Origin: Chromera velia
Lineage: Eukaryota > Sar > Chromeraceae
Direction: 5' to 3'
DNA: 22,021 bases
NCBI GenBank assembly: GCA_018398765.1
Contig: JAHBMJ010005902.1
Location: 40,001-62,021, forward strand
Position 1 is the first letter of the stretch. Each line of letters opens with the position of its first letter. A program made the translations under genes and the position numbers. Shown in pieces: positions 8,705 to 18,149 of the stretch. The notes beneath the pieces are model-generated. The model did no database searches, was not told where the DNA came from, and saw only the letters and a program-made list of their open reading frames with translations.

Positions 8705-11587
8705 TTAAATTCCAGTGTTGACAGACAAACATCCAGCGTCCTTTCTTGAATAAAAAAAAAGACAGGAAGGATACGGAGGGACTAACAGACGGACCTCTGT
8801 CTTTGAAAATCCTTCCTGTTGTGCGCTCTGTGTCTCCTTTGTGTCCTTCGGGTCTGTCTGTCCCTTCTCCTGCGACTGCTTGGAGGGAAGAGGAGCAATA
8901 GACCGACGAGGCACCAGGCAAAGGTGCTGTCTGCAGATGGGAGAGGCTGCATGAACAACCACTCGGGGAGAGGAGCTGAGGGCTGCAATGATGAGTGCCT
9001 TGGGAAGAAAGGACGTCTGCTGGTCTGCGTGAATCTGCAGCTGCTGGCGGAACGTGAGGCGGTTGGATCTCCAGACATCGAACGGGATGCCTCCTTGAAG
9101 CATCGTCTCCTTCTGATAGTCGGGAGTGGGGCTCAGGTACTTGTGATATCTGTCAAGAAGAGAAACCTCCTCTTTGTTGGTGCCCTTCTGAAGGTCCCTC
9201 TTATCGATCCGTTGCTTCACTTGGTTGAACAGATTCTGCTCTGTGACGGTGTTCCCCCTCCGGGGTTCATCCGCCTCTCCACGCCACAGCTTGTCCATCA
9301 TGGGAGCCGCTCTGAGCAGAGGAGCAACCAAGAGAGGGTCACGTTGGTCGGTAGGGGGAGCCGCTCTGACCAGAGTAGCCACCCGCACCTGGCGCAGAGA
9401 GTTGGAATTCCCACCGGAACAGGAGTCGGAGGAACGTGAAAATCCGGGAGCAGAACTTGAAGAACTGGAGGAGGAAGACGAGGATGAAGGGCTGTCAGAG
9501 GAAGCGGAGGGAGAGGGACCTTTCCCTCTAGAAGAATGACCACCTCTAGGGGGAGCGCCCCCTTCTCCGTCTCTGTCTCCGTCTCGCTCGTCCGTCTCCT
9601 GCTTCTTCTCCTGACTCTGTCTCTCTTCCTCGGACTTGAGGAAGTCCTTGGCAAGGCGCGTGCCTTCCTTGAGCGTCAAACGCTCATCCGGATTCTCGGC
9701 CAAGAGACCGAGAACGAGTCTCTGGAGGGGCGCGGGGGTATCTGGAGGCAGAGAGACAGGCAGAGAGACAGATCGACGGGCTTCACTCAGCCCGTGCTTG
9801 TGAGCCTCACTCACCGCGCAGAGGGCCAAGAGACCCACACCGAAGGCATCTACCGCAGGGCGGTAGCACGAGGGAAGAGCCTTGGTCCCTTCCGAGCGTC
9901 GGAAGGAGGCAACCAGCTTGACGAGCTCGGGTGCTCGCCAACAGGGAGTGCCGACAGGCAGGCAGAACCAACTCTCCCCCATCATCAGGGAGGCGGAGAA
10001 GTCGATCACAAAAAACTGGAGGGGCTCACCCTTCGCTCCAGCCTTTACGATGACGTTCTGCGGCTGCACCCAGAAAGGGGGTATTTGGAGGAGGGACGGA
10101 TGTTTGACGAGTTTGTGGTACGGAGACTGGTGGAAAACACAGAAATGCCAGAGCGTGCACTTCGAAAAAGGTGACAAGCATCGCATCAGTCGTGTAGCTG
10201 ACTGAAAGGACGAGCCTGTATGGCAACTGTATACAACCCATCAGACTGCAAATAGGGCTCGCAACTTCTCAGAGTGATTTGGATGGATGGGTGGTGACAG
10301 CTTCATCCAACGAACCCCAAGCTGGCAGGCAACTGCGATATCAAGAAGAATGGATAGGAGTGTGGCTGTGCGAGATTTGAGCGTTAATTGATTCCGCTGA
10401 CCTTCACATCGCAGTGGAGGCACTGGAGGGCGTGCATGCAGCTGAGTGTCTCCGCGACTTGGATGACGACCTCTGCTGCAGCCCTCCAGCGCTCCGTCAG
10501 AGGGCGACCAACCAGCCAAGCATCGAGGGTCTTGCCCGGAACAAACTGCATGGCAAGGCTGCAGGGAGGAGAGGGAAGCTTGCAAACGCATACATGTTCC
10601 ATTGATCTGAAGGGTCAGTCAAATGCACTGCACATGCAGAGTAAGTGAAGCGCAGGGTAGTTACTTCCTTGGAGAGAAAGAGAAAAGCTACAGTACCTCT
10701 CCGTCTCTCTGTCACTTGTTTGTCTCGAAATTCGTTCTGTTTGCATGTCATGCACTGACCAGAGTTTCTCTTCGGGCTCGGAGAGGACATACAAGCCTCT
10801 GCCCTTCAAGCGGGCAATGCGGGGGACGAACTTTCCCCCCATGTCTCGCTCCGCACCCCCGCTGCGTGTGCAGGACACACAAAAGAGTAATTGACGTTCC
10901 ATGTCAAAATTTCGTGTGGCATTTTCAATCCCACTGAGATTGCATTTCTTGAGACAAATCCCGCCAAGATGAAGAAACCGCAGTAAAAGATGTGCTGTCC
11001 CAAGTGGGAGAAGACAACATGGAGGGAACCGGGCCTTTGAGGAGAAGACTTGCCACAGGCAAGAAGAGCAGAAGACGAGGAGTAAAAAAGAAGGTGGAGA
11101 GAGAAGAGCGTTGAGACTAAATTTTGAGGGGCGATCACTGAAGAGGGGGGTCTGTGAGGAAAACCGAGAGAAAAAAGACAAAAATACGATGCCGGGCATT
11201 CATCGGAATGACTTACAGGAAAGCTTGCATGGCAAATTCCAGCTTCGCTGGAAAGGAACCCTTTCCCCTCACTGGCAAATCAAAGAGCTTGACTGCCGTC
11301 TCCGTGTCTCCCGTCCTCCACCTCGACACCACAGAGACACCGCCAGTGCCCGCAGCCCCCACCCGACTAGCGGTTGACGGGTCCAACACACTCTTCTGCT
11401 GGGGGGCAGGGAGAGCAGACCCCTGGGAGGCGCAGGCGTACAGCTGCAGCCACAACCGCAACAGAGGACATCGCGTCCAACTGACTGCCCGACGGACCAC
11501 GGACTGCACGCGGCCACGCCCCCGCGCCAGGGGGCGAGGAACAAAGAGAGAGGAAGAGAGGGGCCCCCCATCTTCGGTCTCCTCCAC
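8705..11587 (-). CDS. Protein kinase domain with long Ser-rich tail (3' part of the 8705-15573 locus)
   Basis: Segments on the minus strand: 11587-11217, 10861-10760, 10558-10402, 10063-8705; all junction phases agree. Kinase signs in order: Gly-rich loop GAAGTGGV; beta-3 lysine in TAVKLF (Lys codon 11288-11290); helix region KLEFAMQAF; catalytic loop LHCDVKPQNVIV (Asp codon 10408-10410), split exactly after the Lys by an intron; VIDFSAS in place of DFG; GTPCWRAPEL as the APE motif; and NPDERLT near the end. The catalytic-loop Arg is Cys, so it is a non-RD kinase, and Gly of DFG is Ser. The tail of about 330 residues holds acidic/basic repeats, a run of about 12 Ser, and no known domain. The first Met in this frame is at 11587, but the frame is open upstream to a TGA at 11597 and beyond it into a membrane/PKS region, so this is probably the C-terminal half of one larger gene. 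An alternative short intron at 8794-8745 would change the last residues. Confidence 0.83.
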
Positions 11588-11596
11588 CTCTTCCGT

Positions 11597-11728
11597 TCAG
11601 TCATCCCAGTCAACACCCACACATTCCGTCCAGTCATCCCCGTCAACCCAGTCAACACCCACACATTCCGTCCAGTCATCCCAGTCAACACCCACACATT
11701 CCGTCCAGTCATCCCAGTCAACACCGAC
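11597..11728 (-). repeat. 33-bp coding tandem repeat with one nonsense substitution
   Basis: About four units encode [11 protein letters not shown] on the minus strand. One unit carries a 9-bp (3-codon) insertion, so frame is kept throughout. In the last unit the Trp codon TGG is TGA (plus-strand base 11597 is T where the other copies have C), giving the only stop in exon 12775-11217. Confidence 0.9.
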
Positions 11729-14700
11729 AGGATCGTGGGTGCAGGAGGGGGGAGCCCCATCTCCCGTCCCTCCTTCGTTTTCCGTCTCCGCTTGGGACCT
11801 TTGCTTTCGCTTGCATCTGGGTCTTCTGCATGGCTGCGCGCAGTTTATCCCCATTGCATAGGCTCCAAAGGATGCTGCTGCTGATGCTGCTGCTGCAACC
11901 GTTGCGAACGTCTTGACAGTCTCTGGAGGTCCTGCCGACGCGCAATATAGCAACGGCGTTGCCATCAAGAGACAGATCGACAGAGAAGGAGAAGAAGAGG
12001 ATGACAGAGACAGAGAGACAGCAGAGGAGCGCAGTCTCCTGAGGGTCCCTGTCACACTTCCGTCGTCAAAACAAAAGAGGACGAACGAAGACGTGAATGC
12101 GAAGACCATACCGACGATGGTCAGCAGAGCGATTGCCAGGAAGTAGCACCACCTTCTCTGCCCTGCGACCCCCACCAACCACCGCGTGAACGGCCCCGCC
12201 TTCTTGACCTTCTCCTCCCACGCAGAGGTTCTCGCGAGATACTCTGTGTACCTCATCACCAGATCCCTTCCCTCTTTCTCCTCCTCCGCACTCATGTGCT
12301 CCCATATCCCCCCGCACTCGACCTCGAACTCCTCCTCCGTGTGATACCCCTTCTGTGATGCGATGTGCAGACACCACCGCAGAGTCACGGAAGGGGAGGC
12401 TGGAAGCGTGGGGAGAGGACCAGGCGGAGATGACCGCCCCCACAACGACGGTCTCTCCGCAGTCCCGGGCGTGGGCCCCGGCGTCCTCCCCTCGACCACC
12501 ACGGAAGCTTGTGTCGAGACTGAGCCCAAAAGTCCAACCCCGATGTCGTGTTGCATCGTCGTGGTGCGCTTTGCAAAGTCGTATGTGGTGCAGGGCACAC
12601 CGAGAACCCCGAGCTGCTTGGAGAGACTCCCCCCCAGTTGCTCATCTACTCCCACCAGCAAGACTCCTCCAGCCGTCCCAATGGCCGAGGGCGGCGCTGC
12701 AGCAGCAGGGATCTGCTTCCACGAGACCTCCGAGATCAGGTCTCTGGGGATCTCGGCAGCAGGGGCCAGGTCGCCCTGCAGGAAGGACAGACACACACAC
12801 AGGGGCACAGAGACAGATGCAATCGATACATTCAGTAGGCTTCATCAGGAATTAGCGCCCGCTGAGGAGGGAGGACCTGACAGAGAGGAGACTGGAACAA
12901 AAGCAAAGATCGGCCGGAAGAAAACAGCAGCAAAGAAAAAGAAGTCAGAGCGGAGAATTACAGAGGAAAGGGAATATTATAGTAGGAAGTTGTGACCCCT
13001 TCGCTGGGTAGCTCTATCGTTACTAAAAATCTGTTTAGTTGGTCCTGCTCCCTCTCCCATGCAGGCTAAAAAAAAAAAGGAAACAATCCCGCATACATGC
13101 ATGTAGATGATCTGGCCACGACCAACCTGTCTGAGGAACAAGTTCTCGAGTCTGGAAAGGAACTGCTCCCTGGTGTCCATCAAGGTCACGTTGATCGTCG
13201 CAGACCGCGCCTCTCTTTTGACCAACTGTATCAGTGCAAAGCTCTCACTGCCCGACCCTAGGCCCGACTGTTGCTTGCCCAAAAAGGCAGGACCAACAAA
13301 GAAAGGGACAAGGGCTCTTTTGTTTGAGGCCTCTTTCTCCTGTGCAATCATCACTGACGCAGACTGAAGGGCGCCGTCAAGGACAGCTGGGCGGAGAGCA
13401 AAGCCGTTTTCGAAAGAATCGATGCGACTCGACGGCGCGAGGAGGGCCAAGACCTCGTCACCAGCACCGACTGTGGGCTGCTTCTGACGCCACAGTTGCT
13501 GAATGGTGCGGAACTGGGCTCCATACTGAAGGCTGTGGTCTCTGAGAGACAAGTACAGTTGCGGGACATCATAAGGAACACAACATCTCTGCCTTGCCAT
13601 CTCCAACCAGCGTTCATCGAGAACCTGTTTGCAGAAGGAGTCGGCGGCCTCGTGGGTCTCTGTGGTCAATTTGCACGACACGTGAGGGACCTCCTCTTCG
13701 TCCCTGCCGCTTTTGGGCTTGGAACTGATGGGAATTTGTATGTTCGGCAACGCGCCTACACGGCAGCAAACGGTGATGCTGGGGTCGCTGGCCACTCTGG
13801 GAGTCCGATTCCCTTCCTCTGCACCTCCAGTGCCTGACGCATGAAGCTCTGTTGAGGCGTGACGTCCCGACAGCTGGCCGCCCCCAGCCGTTATGGGAGA
13901 ATGGTCGGGGTGGAGCCGCGGTATTTCCTTGCCCATCCTGGGACTCGGATTGCTCGACCGCCTCTCCCCTCCAGGGACTCCATACCCACTGCGTCGGGGT
14001 GTGCTCATCGGCCCCACGCGTGTCGCGGTACGCGCGATAACGGAGGCTGAACCCTCAGCGTGAAGAAGGGACCCTCGAGGACTCCGTCCGGCGGTTTCAT
14101 ACTCGAACGCAAGGGACTGAGAGCCCATCATCATGCGGCGTTCGAATGTCACGTTGTCAACACACACGATGTTGTTCAGTGCGCTGATTTCGAGCGCTCC
14201 TCCAGCTGCTGCAATCATTTCGAGGAAACCTCTCCCCGGCATGGTGGCAGTTCCGTTGTCAATGACGACATGGTCACCAAAGAGCGGGACGGCCCGACGA
14301 GGGAAGGGCATCTCAAAGAAAATCGACCCATCGGGTTTTTTCTGTTTCCTTCCGATCAGAGGATGAGGAATGTTGACCCAGGGGAACGGATGGGCTTGGT
14401 AGAGAATGGATGCCAGGCAGCGGGTCAGTTCGGCAATTGGCGCACCGGACCTGGCAGCGGACATCATTGCCCGTTGGCCCTCAGTGCTTTCACGCTCTTT
14501 GCGGACTCTTCTGGAAGTCGCGACGGATGCCTGCACCGTCTTGCACTGATCGTCCAACCGACGGAATTCGGCCTCGGCCCCGGAGGGCACGGATGGAATC
14601 CACTTCAGCTGAGAATCCCCTGCAGCTGCGTTGGACTGCTTTGCCATGCTGATGAGAACAGCCTCAGAGGAGGGGGAGATCTCAATCAACACACGACACC

Positions 14701-15184
14701 CCGCCCCGACCACTGTGTCGACACACTGGTTGAACCAGACCGTGGAAATCAACTGATCAGCCCAGTGCTTCGGATGAGCAATCTCTCGAGTTGCCCACTC
14801 TCCTGTCCGAGAGGCGACCAGCCTGACGGGACCGGAGGGCTGTGAAAGGTCAAATCCCGAAATCAGCTGATCGAGAGGGCTCCTGGTGTCCTTCAGGAGA
14901 GGAGAGGGGCATGCGATATCTGAGTTGATGTACTTGCAGAGGTCCTGGGAGTCCAGGGCCCGCAACACCATCTCGACCTCCTCCCTCAACCCCGACAACA
15001 CCACAGAACGGGGAAAATCTGCAAACAGAAAAGGAAAGAGGGAAGGAAAACAGGAAGGGGGGAAAGGAGCGTGCTTCTCATTCAGGGGCATCAAGGCCGG
15101 AAGAGAGAAAGCAATCAAGAACCCTGCGCCTACACACACACTCTCCCATACACCGGCATATTGACACACGCACAGACACACACA

Positions 15185-15219
<35 letters not shown>

Positions 15220-15266
15220 GGGCGCACGGGCGCACGGACACACACACACACACACACACAAAAACA

Positions 15267-15307
<41 letters not shown>

Positions 15308-15573
15308 ATCTAGAAAGAGAAGCAGAAATTGAAAAGGAGGGGCAAGGGATTCAGATAAAAGGGGCAAGGGTGGTCCTTTCTTCTTTCCTTTCCTTTCCTT
15401 CCCTTTCCTTTCCTGTCCTTTCCCTTTCGAAATTCACCTTCGAGGGGCAGATTGAGGTGGGACGTCTGTTGACCATTGCTGCCATGTGGTGAAGCCCCTG
15501 TTGCAGCAACAATACAGAGAGCCAGCGTTGAAAAGAAGAGACGAACTGTACAAAACCTCATATTGTTTAACAT
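11597..15573 (-). CDS. Signal peptide + partial PKS acyltransferase/dehydratase + membrane region (5' part of the 8705-15573 locus)
   Basis: Exon 1 (15573-15438) encodes [11 protein letters not shown] then a hydrophobic core [15 protein letters not shown], a good signal peptide; a second Met lies four codons in. It splices in phase 1 to exon 2 (15018-13127). Exon 2 begins inside a type I PKS acyltransferase ([13 protein letters not shown], ending FNQCVD...[14 protein letters not shown]), so the catalytic Ser half is absent and the usual His in the HSP motif is Pro (codon 14906-14908). A double-hotdog dehydratase follows: HPLIG, then [10 protein letters not shown]...PGRGF (His codon 14270-14272) and YGAQFR...[12 protein letters not shown] (Asp codon 13376-13378). 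Both DH catalytic residues are kept. Exon 3 (from 12775) starts like the link to a ketoreductase (VSWKQ, then [20 protein letters not shown]) but soon diverges. It then gives a strong membrane span ([18 protein letters not shown], about 12150-12075), two weaker ones (about 11985-11940 and 11925-11850), the basic stretch [11 protein letters not shown] and the tandem repeat ending in TGA. The polyketide substrate is unknown. Confidence 0.78.
15164..15309. repeat. (CA)n/(CT)n microsatellite in intron 1
   Basis: Long CA runs are interrupted by GGGCGCACG units and a (CT)9-like run. They lie in the intron between the signal-peptide exon and the PKS exon. On the plus strand this makes His/Thr/Ser-only open frames that are not genes. 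Confidence 0.95.
15376..15428. repeat. (CCTTT)n-like pyrimidine tract in intron 1
   Basis: Repeated CTTTC and CCTTT units lie just inside the intron that follows the signal-peptide exon. In the transcript this is a GGAAAG purine run starting about 10 bases after the donor. Confidence 0.85.
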
Positions 15574-15638
15574 GACTCTCTTAATGGGACTCTGCACTTC
15601 TTGGTCAAACACCCAAGGAAGAAGAAAGCAACGCAGGG

Positions 15639-15652
15639 GCCTGTATACAGGC
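15639..15652. other. 14-bp perfect palindrome upstream of the signal-peptide exon
   Basis: GCCTGTATACAGGC reads the same on both strands. It lies about 65 bases upstream of the predicted first Met (15573) of the minus-strand gene, and between that gene and the plus-strand retroelement. It could be a promoter-region operator-like site, but nothing shows this directly. Confidence 0.35.
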
Positions 15653-15949
15653 ACCTGGCTAATCCAGCAATAGGCTGGCTAATAACTTTCAATAGGACGA
15701 TGATCGACTTTCTTCTGGGACTTCACCGTCTTCATTCCGTCGTCAGCGTTCTTCAATAACGGTTAACAACAATGTATCAACATATGTACTGATGTGTACT
15801 CATCGAAGATCGAAATTCCAATCGAAGCCTATACAAGTGTGAAGTGTTGCATGACTGCAAGTGTTGCATTCAACCTGCCTCGGATCCTTGCCGGGGCCCT
15901 GGGCCTCGGAATTACGACGAGAGGTGCAAGGAGTTCCCCTACGATGTGA

Positions 15950-16552
15950 AGAAGAGGGACGATCACGGCAACGTCCTCAAGCCTCGCATGCATCAAGTTT
16001 GGCTTCAAGGACATCAGGAAGCGTCTCGAAGATCTGCAGAACGACGCCAGGGCTGTCAATCGCCCTCTGTCGGATGACGCCAAGCCTTCCATGGTCCTGC
16101 ATTCCCTGCAGACAGACCAGAAGCAGGCTCTCCTCAACCAGATGCGCTCGGGAGGGAAGGACATCCCTCTGGACCTGAACGCATTGAGGTGGGAGGACAT
16201 CAAGCCCCACCTCGACTGGTTTGCCGCGATTGAGGAGAGAGAGTCGAGGAAGGGCTCAGGTGAGAAGGGGCCGAAGAAGGACAAGGCTGCCGGCAGGAAG
16301 GGGCAGAAGCCCAGACAGGGGGACAACCAGAACAGGAGTGGCGGCAGTGGTCAGAAGGATCGTGGCCAGTACGAGACTTGCCGAAACTGCGGGAGGAAAC
16401 ATCCCGGGGTGTGCTGGACTGTCACCAAGGGCATCAAGTGCAACGACTGCGGAGAGGTAGGCCACAACAAGGGTGCACCTGCCTGCTCTAAGGTCGGCAA
16501 CTCGTCTTCCTCTTCCAAGGGTGGGGAGGGAGGTTCCCAGCAGAAAGATTAG
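15950..16552 (+). CDS. gag: Retroelement gag, nucleocapsid part
   Basis: The frame is open from 15950 after a TGA; the first Met codon is at 16091. The N-terminal part is helical and charged (KFGFKDIRKRLEDLQND). A basic Gly/Lys/Gln-rich stretch leads to two zinc knuckles: CRNCGRKHPGVC and CNDCGEVGHNKGAPAC, followed by a Ser/Gly tail and TAG. Zinc knuckles bind the element's RNA during packaging. An upstream frame at 15844-15985 (MLHDCKCCIQ...) may be the true start, joined through a frame change, because this gag is short for a copia element. Confidence 0.8.
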   Translation, partial: RRGTITATSSSLACIKFGFKDIRKRLEDLQNDARAVNRPLSDDAKPSMVLHSLQTDQKQALLNQMRSGGKDIPLDLNALRWEDIKPHLDWFAAIEERESRKGSGEKGPKKDKAAGRKGQKPRQGDNQNRSGGSGQKDRGQYETCRNCGRKHPGVCWTVTKGIKCNDCGEVGHNKGAPACSKVGNSSSSSKGGEGGSQQKD

Positions 16553-17209
16553 CTACGCTCGGGGGGGAGAACGGAATTAGCGAGAGGCTTTCGTTCTTCC
16601 AATCGATTCCTGCCTCTTGCAGAGAGTGAAGAAAGCTTTGAAGCAAGGCCAAGGAAGAAAGGTGTGTGTGCAGATACAGGATGCAGCAGGAACCTTTTTG
16701 GCCGAGATCTGAAGGGATCGATTCTGTGGCAGAGAAAGGCAGATTTCTGTTTTGAGCAAGCAGACGGCAGAGAGAAGCAGATAGACAGAGAGGCATGCGT
16801 GCGTTTGCTTGTGGAAGGTGTGAATGGAGAAGTGGGTGAGACTGTTCTGACCGGAGCTTATTCTGAAAGCATCCCGAGTTCTTTGATTTCTGTTCGAAGT
16901 CTCCGTCTGCAGAAAGTGACCGAGCCGTTTTGGGTTGGTTTGCCGACGAAAGAAGGAAAAGAGTTTCGGGCCTTGCTTGAAGAGAGAGACGGTGTGCACA
17001 TGATTCGTGTAGTGAATCCCTCCACATGGCAGACAAATGTGAATGATCGTGCGCATGTGTTTGTTGAAGTGACCGCCGAGGGAATTCCTCCGGTGGACCA
17101 TGTGAAGTCGGGTCAGACGGGACGGTCCCGGACAGGTGGAGACCTCGTCGTCAAAACCGAAGGATCCGCTTGCTCTCCCGACACGTGGTCAGCGTATGTC
17201 TGTGTATGA
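16553..17209 (+). CDS. Retroelement aspartic protease region
   Basis: This frame continues directly from gag past the TAG at 16550-16552 with no other stop until 17207. The active-site motif is CADTGCSRNLFG near 16664-16700 (Asp-Thr-Gly). It cuts the polyprotein into its parts. The region after about 17106 overlaps the integrase frame and its codons there are less convincing. It has no Met start of its own before the active site other than the GTG/ATG-like codons just upstream, so translation must come from gag by readthrough or from a different start. Confidence 0.75.
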   Translation, partial: LRSGGRTELARGFRSSNRFLPLAESEESFEARPRKKGVCADTGCSRNLFGRDLKGSILWQRKADFCFEQADGREKQIDREACVRLLVEGVNGEVGETVLTGAYSESIPSSLISVRSLRLQKVTEPFWVGLPTKEGKEFRALLEERDGVHMIRVVNPSTWQTNVNDRAHVFVEVTAEGIPPVDHVKSGQTGRSRTGGDLVVKTEGSACSPDTWSAYVCV

Positions 17210-18149
17210 ATTGAATGTATGGCATCGTCGATTTGCTCATGCGACTGGGAAGAGACTGTATGCAGCTTTCAAGGAAAAGAAGATGTCACACAGAGTGTCT
17301 GTTCGTGATTGCACCAAGTTGATTGACTGTCAGCACTGCAGGGAAGTGAATGCAACGATGAGAAGAATTCCAGCGAGGAGTGGAAAAGGAACCGAGGCAA
17401 CGGAGTTCAATGAAGAAATTGTCCAGGACCTTCTTTTCCTTCCCGGGGCTGTGCCTGCCAGTTTGATTGTAGACAGAAAGAAGGGAATGATGATGGGTGA
17501 GAGCCTCTCTTCCAAAGATCAGGCAGAAAAGGCATTGATTCACTGGGTAAGGAAATGGGAAAGACTGGGTCATGGAAAGCCGAAGATAGTGAAGACGGAC
17601 AACGGAAAAGAATTCAGAGGAAGGTACGAGAAGTTCTGTAGAGAGGAAGGAATGCATCATGAGTTTGGGCCTGATTATTGTCCTCAAGTGCAAGGCATGG
17701 CAGAGAGATCAAACAGAACCGTCAAGCGTCTTTTGTGGAAAATCCTCAGAGAGACAGGTCTGCCCAGGTATACAGCCAAGTGGTTGTTCCCTGGAGTCGT
17801 GCAGCAGTTGTGTGAGGTGCCACACACCCAGACAGGAGAGTCAGCCATCAAGGGTGTCTGGGGAGAAGAGAGGGCCGCAGCTATCTCTCCGATTGCTGTT
17901 GGTGATCGTGTGGCTGTGTATGACGCAAGACCGATCAAGAAAGGAGAAGAGCCAGTCCATGGAAAAGAAGGTTTTTTTGCAGCAGTAGAGCGCCCTTCTG
18001 TCGTTTGTGTCCTTGTGCAGCAGAAGAATGGGTGGATGCCCCTGCGAGCCCATCCCTCTCTCGTCTCTCTAGTCAGCTGGAGAGGAACGTCTTTTTCTTT
18101 GTCTCCCTCTGAAGATAGGAAAAAAAATGATGGAAGATCCGTTTTCTGA
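17106..18149 (+). CDS. Retroelement integrase
   Basis: The frame is +1 relative to protease and open from 17106. The N-terminal HHCC zinc site is seen as VWHRRFAHA followed by LIDCQHC. The catalytic triad fits: Asp in VQDLLFLPG (codon 17427), Asp in VKTDNGKEF (codon 17598) and Glu in GMAERSNRT (codon 17703). The last two are separated by 34 residues, as in a D,D-35-E integrase. It joins the cDNA into the host genome. The C-terminal part (VGDRVAVYDARPIKK) resembles the small DNA-binding beta domain only loosely. It ends at TGA after the A8 run and overlaps the RT frame by 23 bases. Confidence 0.86.
   Translation, partial: SRVRRDGPGQVETSSSKPKDPLALPTRGQRMSVYELNVWHRRFAHATGKRLYAAFKEKKMSHRVSVRDCTKLIDCQHCREVNATMRRIPARSGKGTEATEFNEEIVQDLLFLPGAVPASLIVDRKKGMMMGESLSSKDQAEKALIHWVRKWERLGHGKPKIVKTDNGKEFRGRYEKFCREEGMHHEFGPDYCPQVQGMAERSNRTVKRLLWKILRETGLPRYTAKWLFPGVVQQLCEVPHTQTGESAIKGVWGEERAAAISPIAVGDRVAVYDARPIKKGEEPVHGKEGFFAAVERPSVVCVLVQQKNGWMPLRAHPSLVSLVSWRGTSFSLSPSEDRKKNDGRSVF

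Noticed and set aside
8819-10205. Plus-strand frames opposite the kinase C-terminal exon
   Set aside because: They are antisense to a clear kinase subdomain set (catalytic loop, DFS, APE); Leu/Arg-rich composition is typical of shadow frames.
15071-15367. Open frames rich in His/Thr or Cys/Val through the CA repeat, including the 5' end of the long minus-strand frame
   Set aside because: They are products of the (CA)n/(CT)n microsatellite. The real exon starts at 15018 after a TTTGCAG acceptor that matches the phase of the upstream donor.
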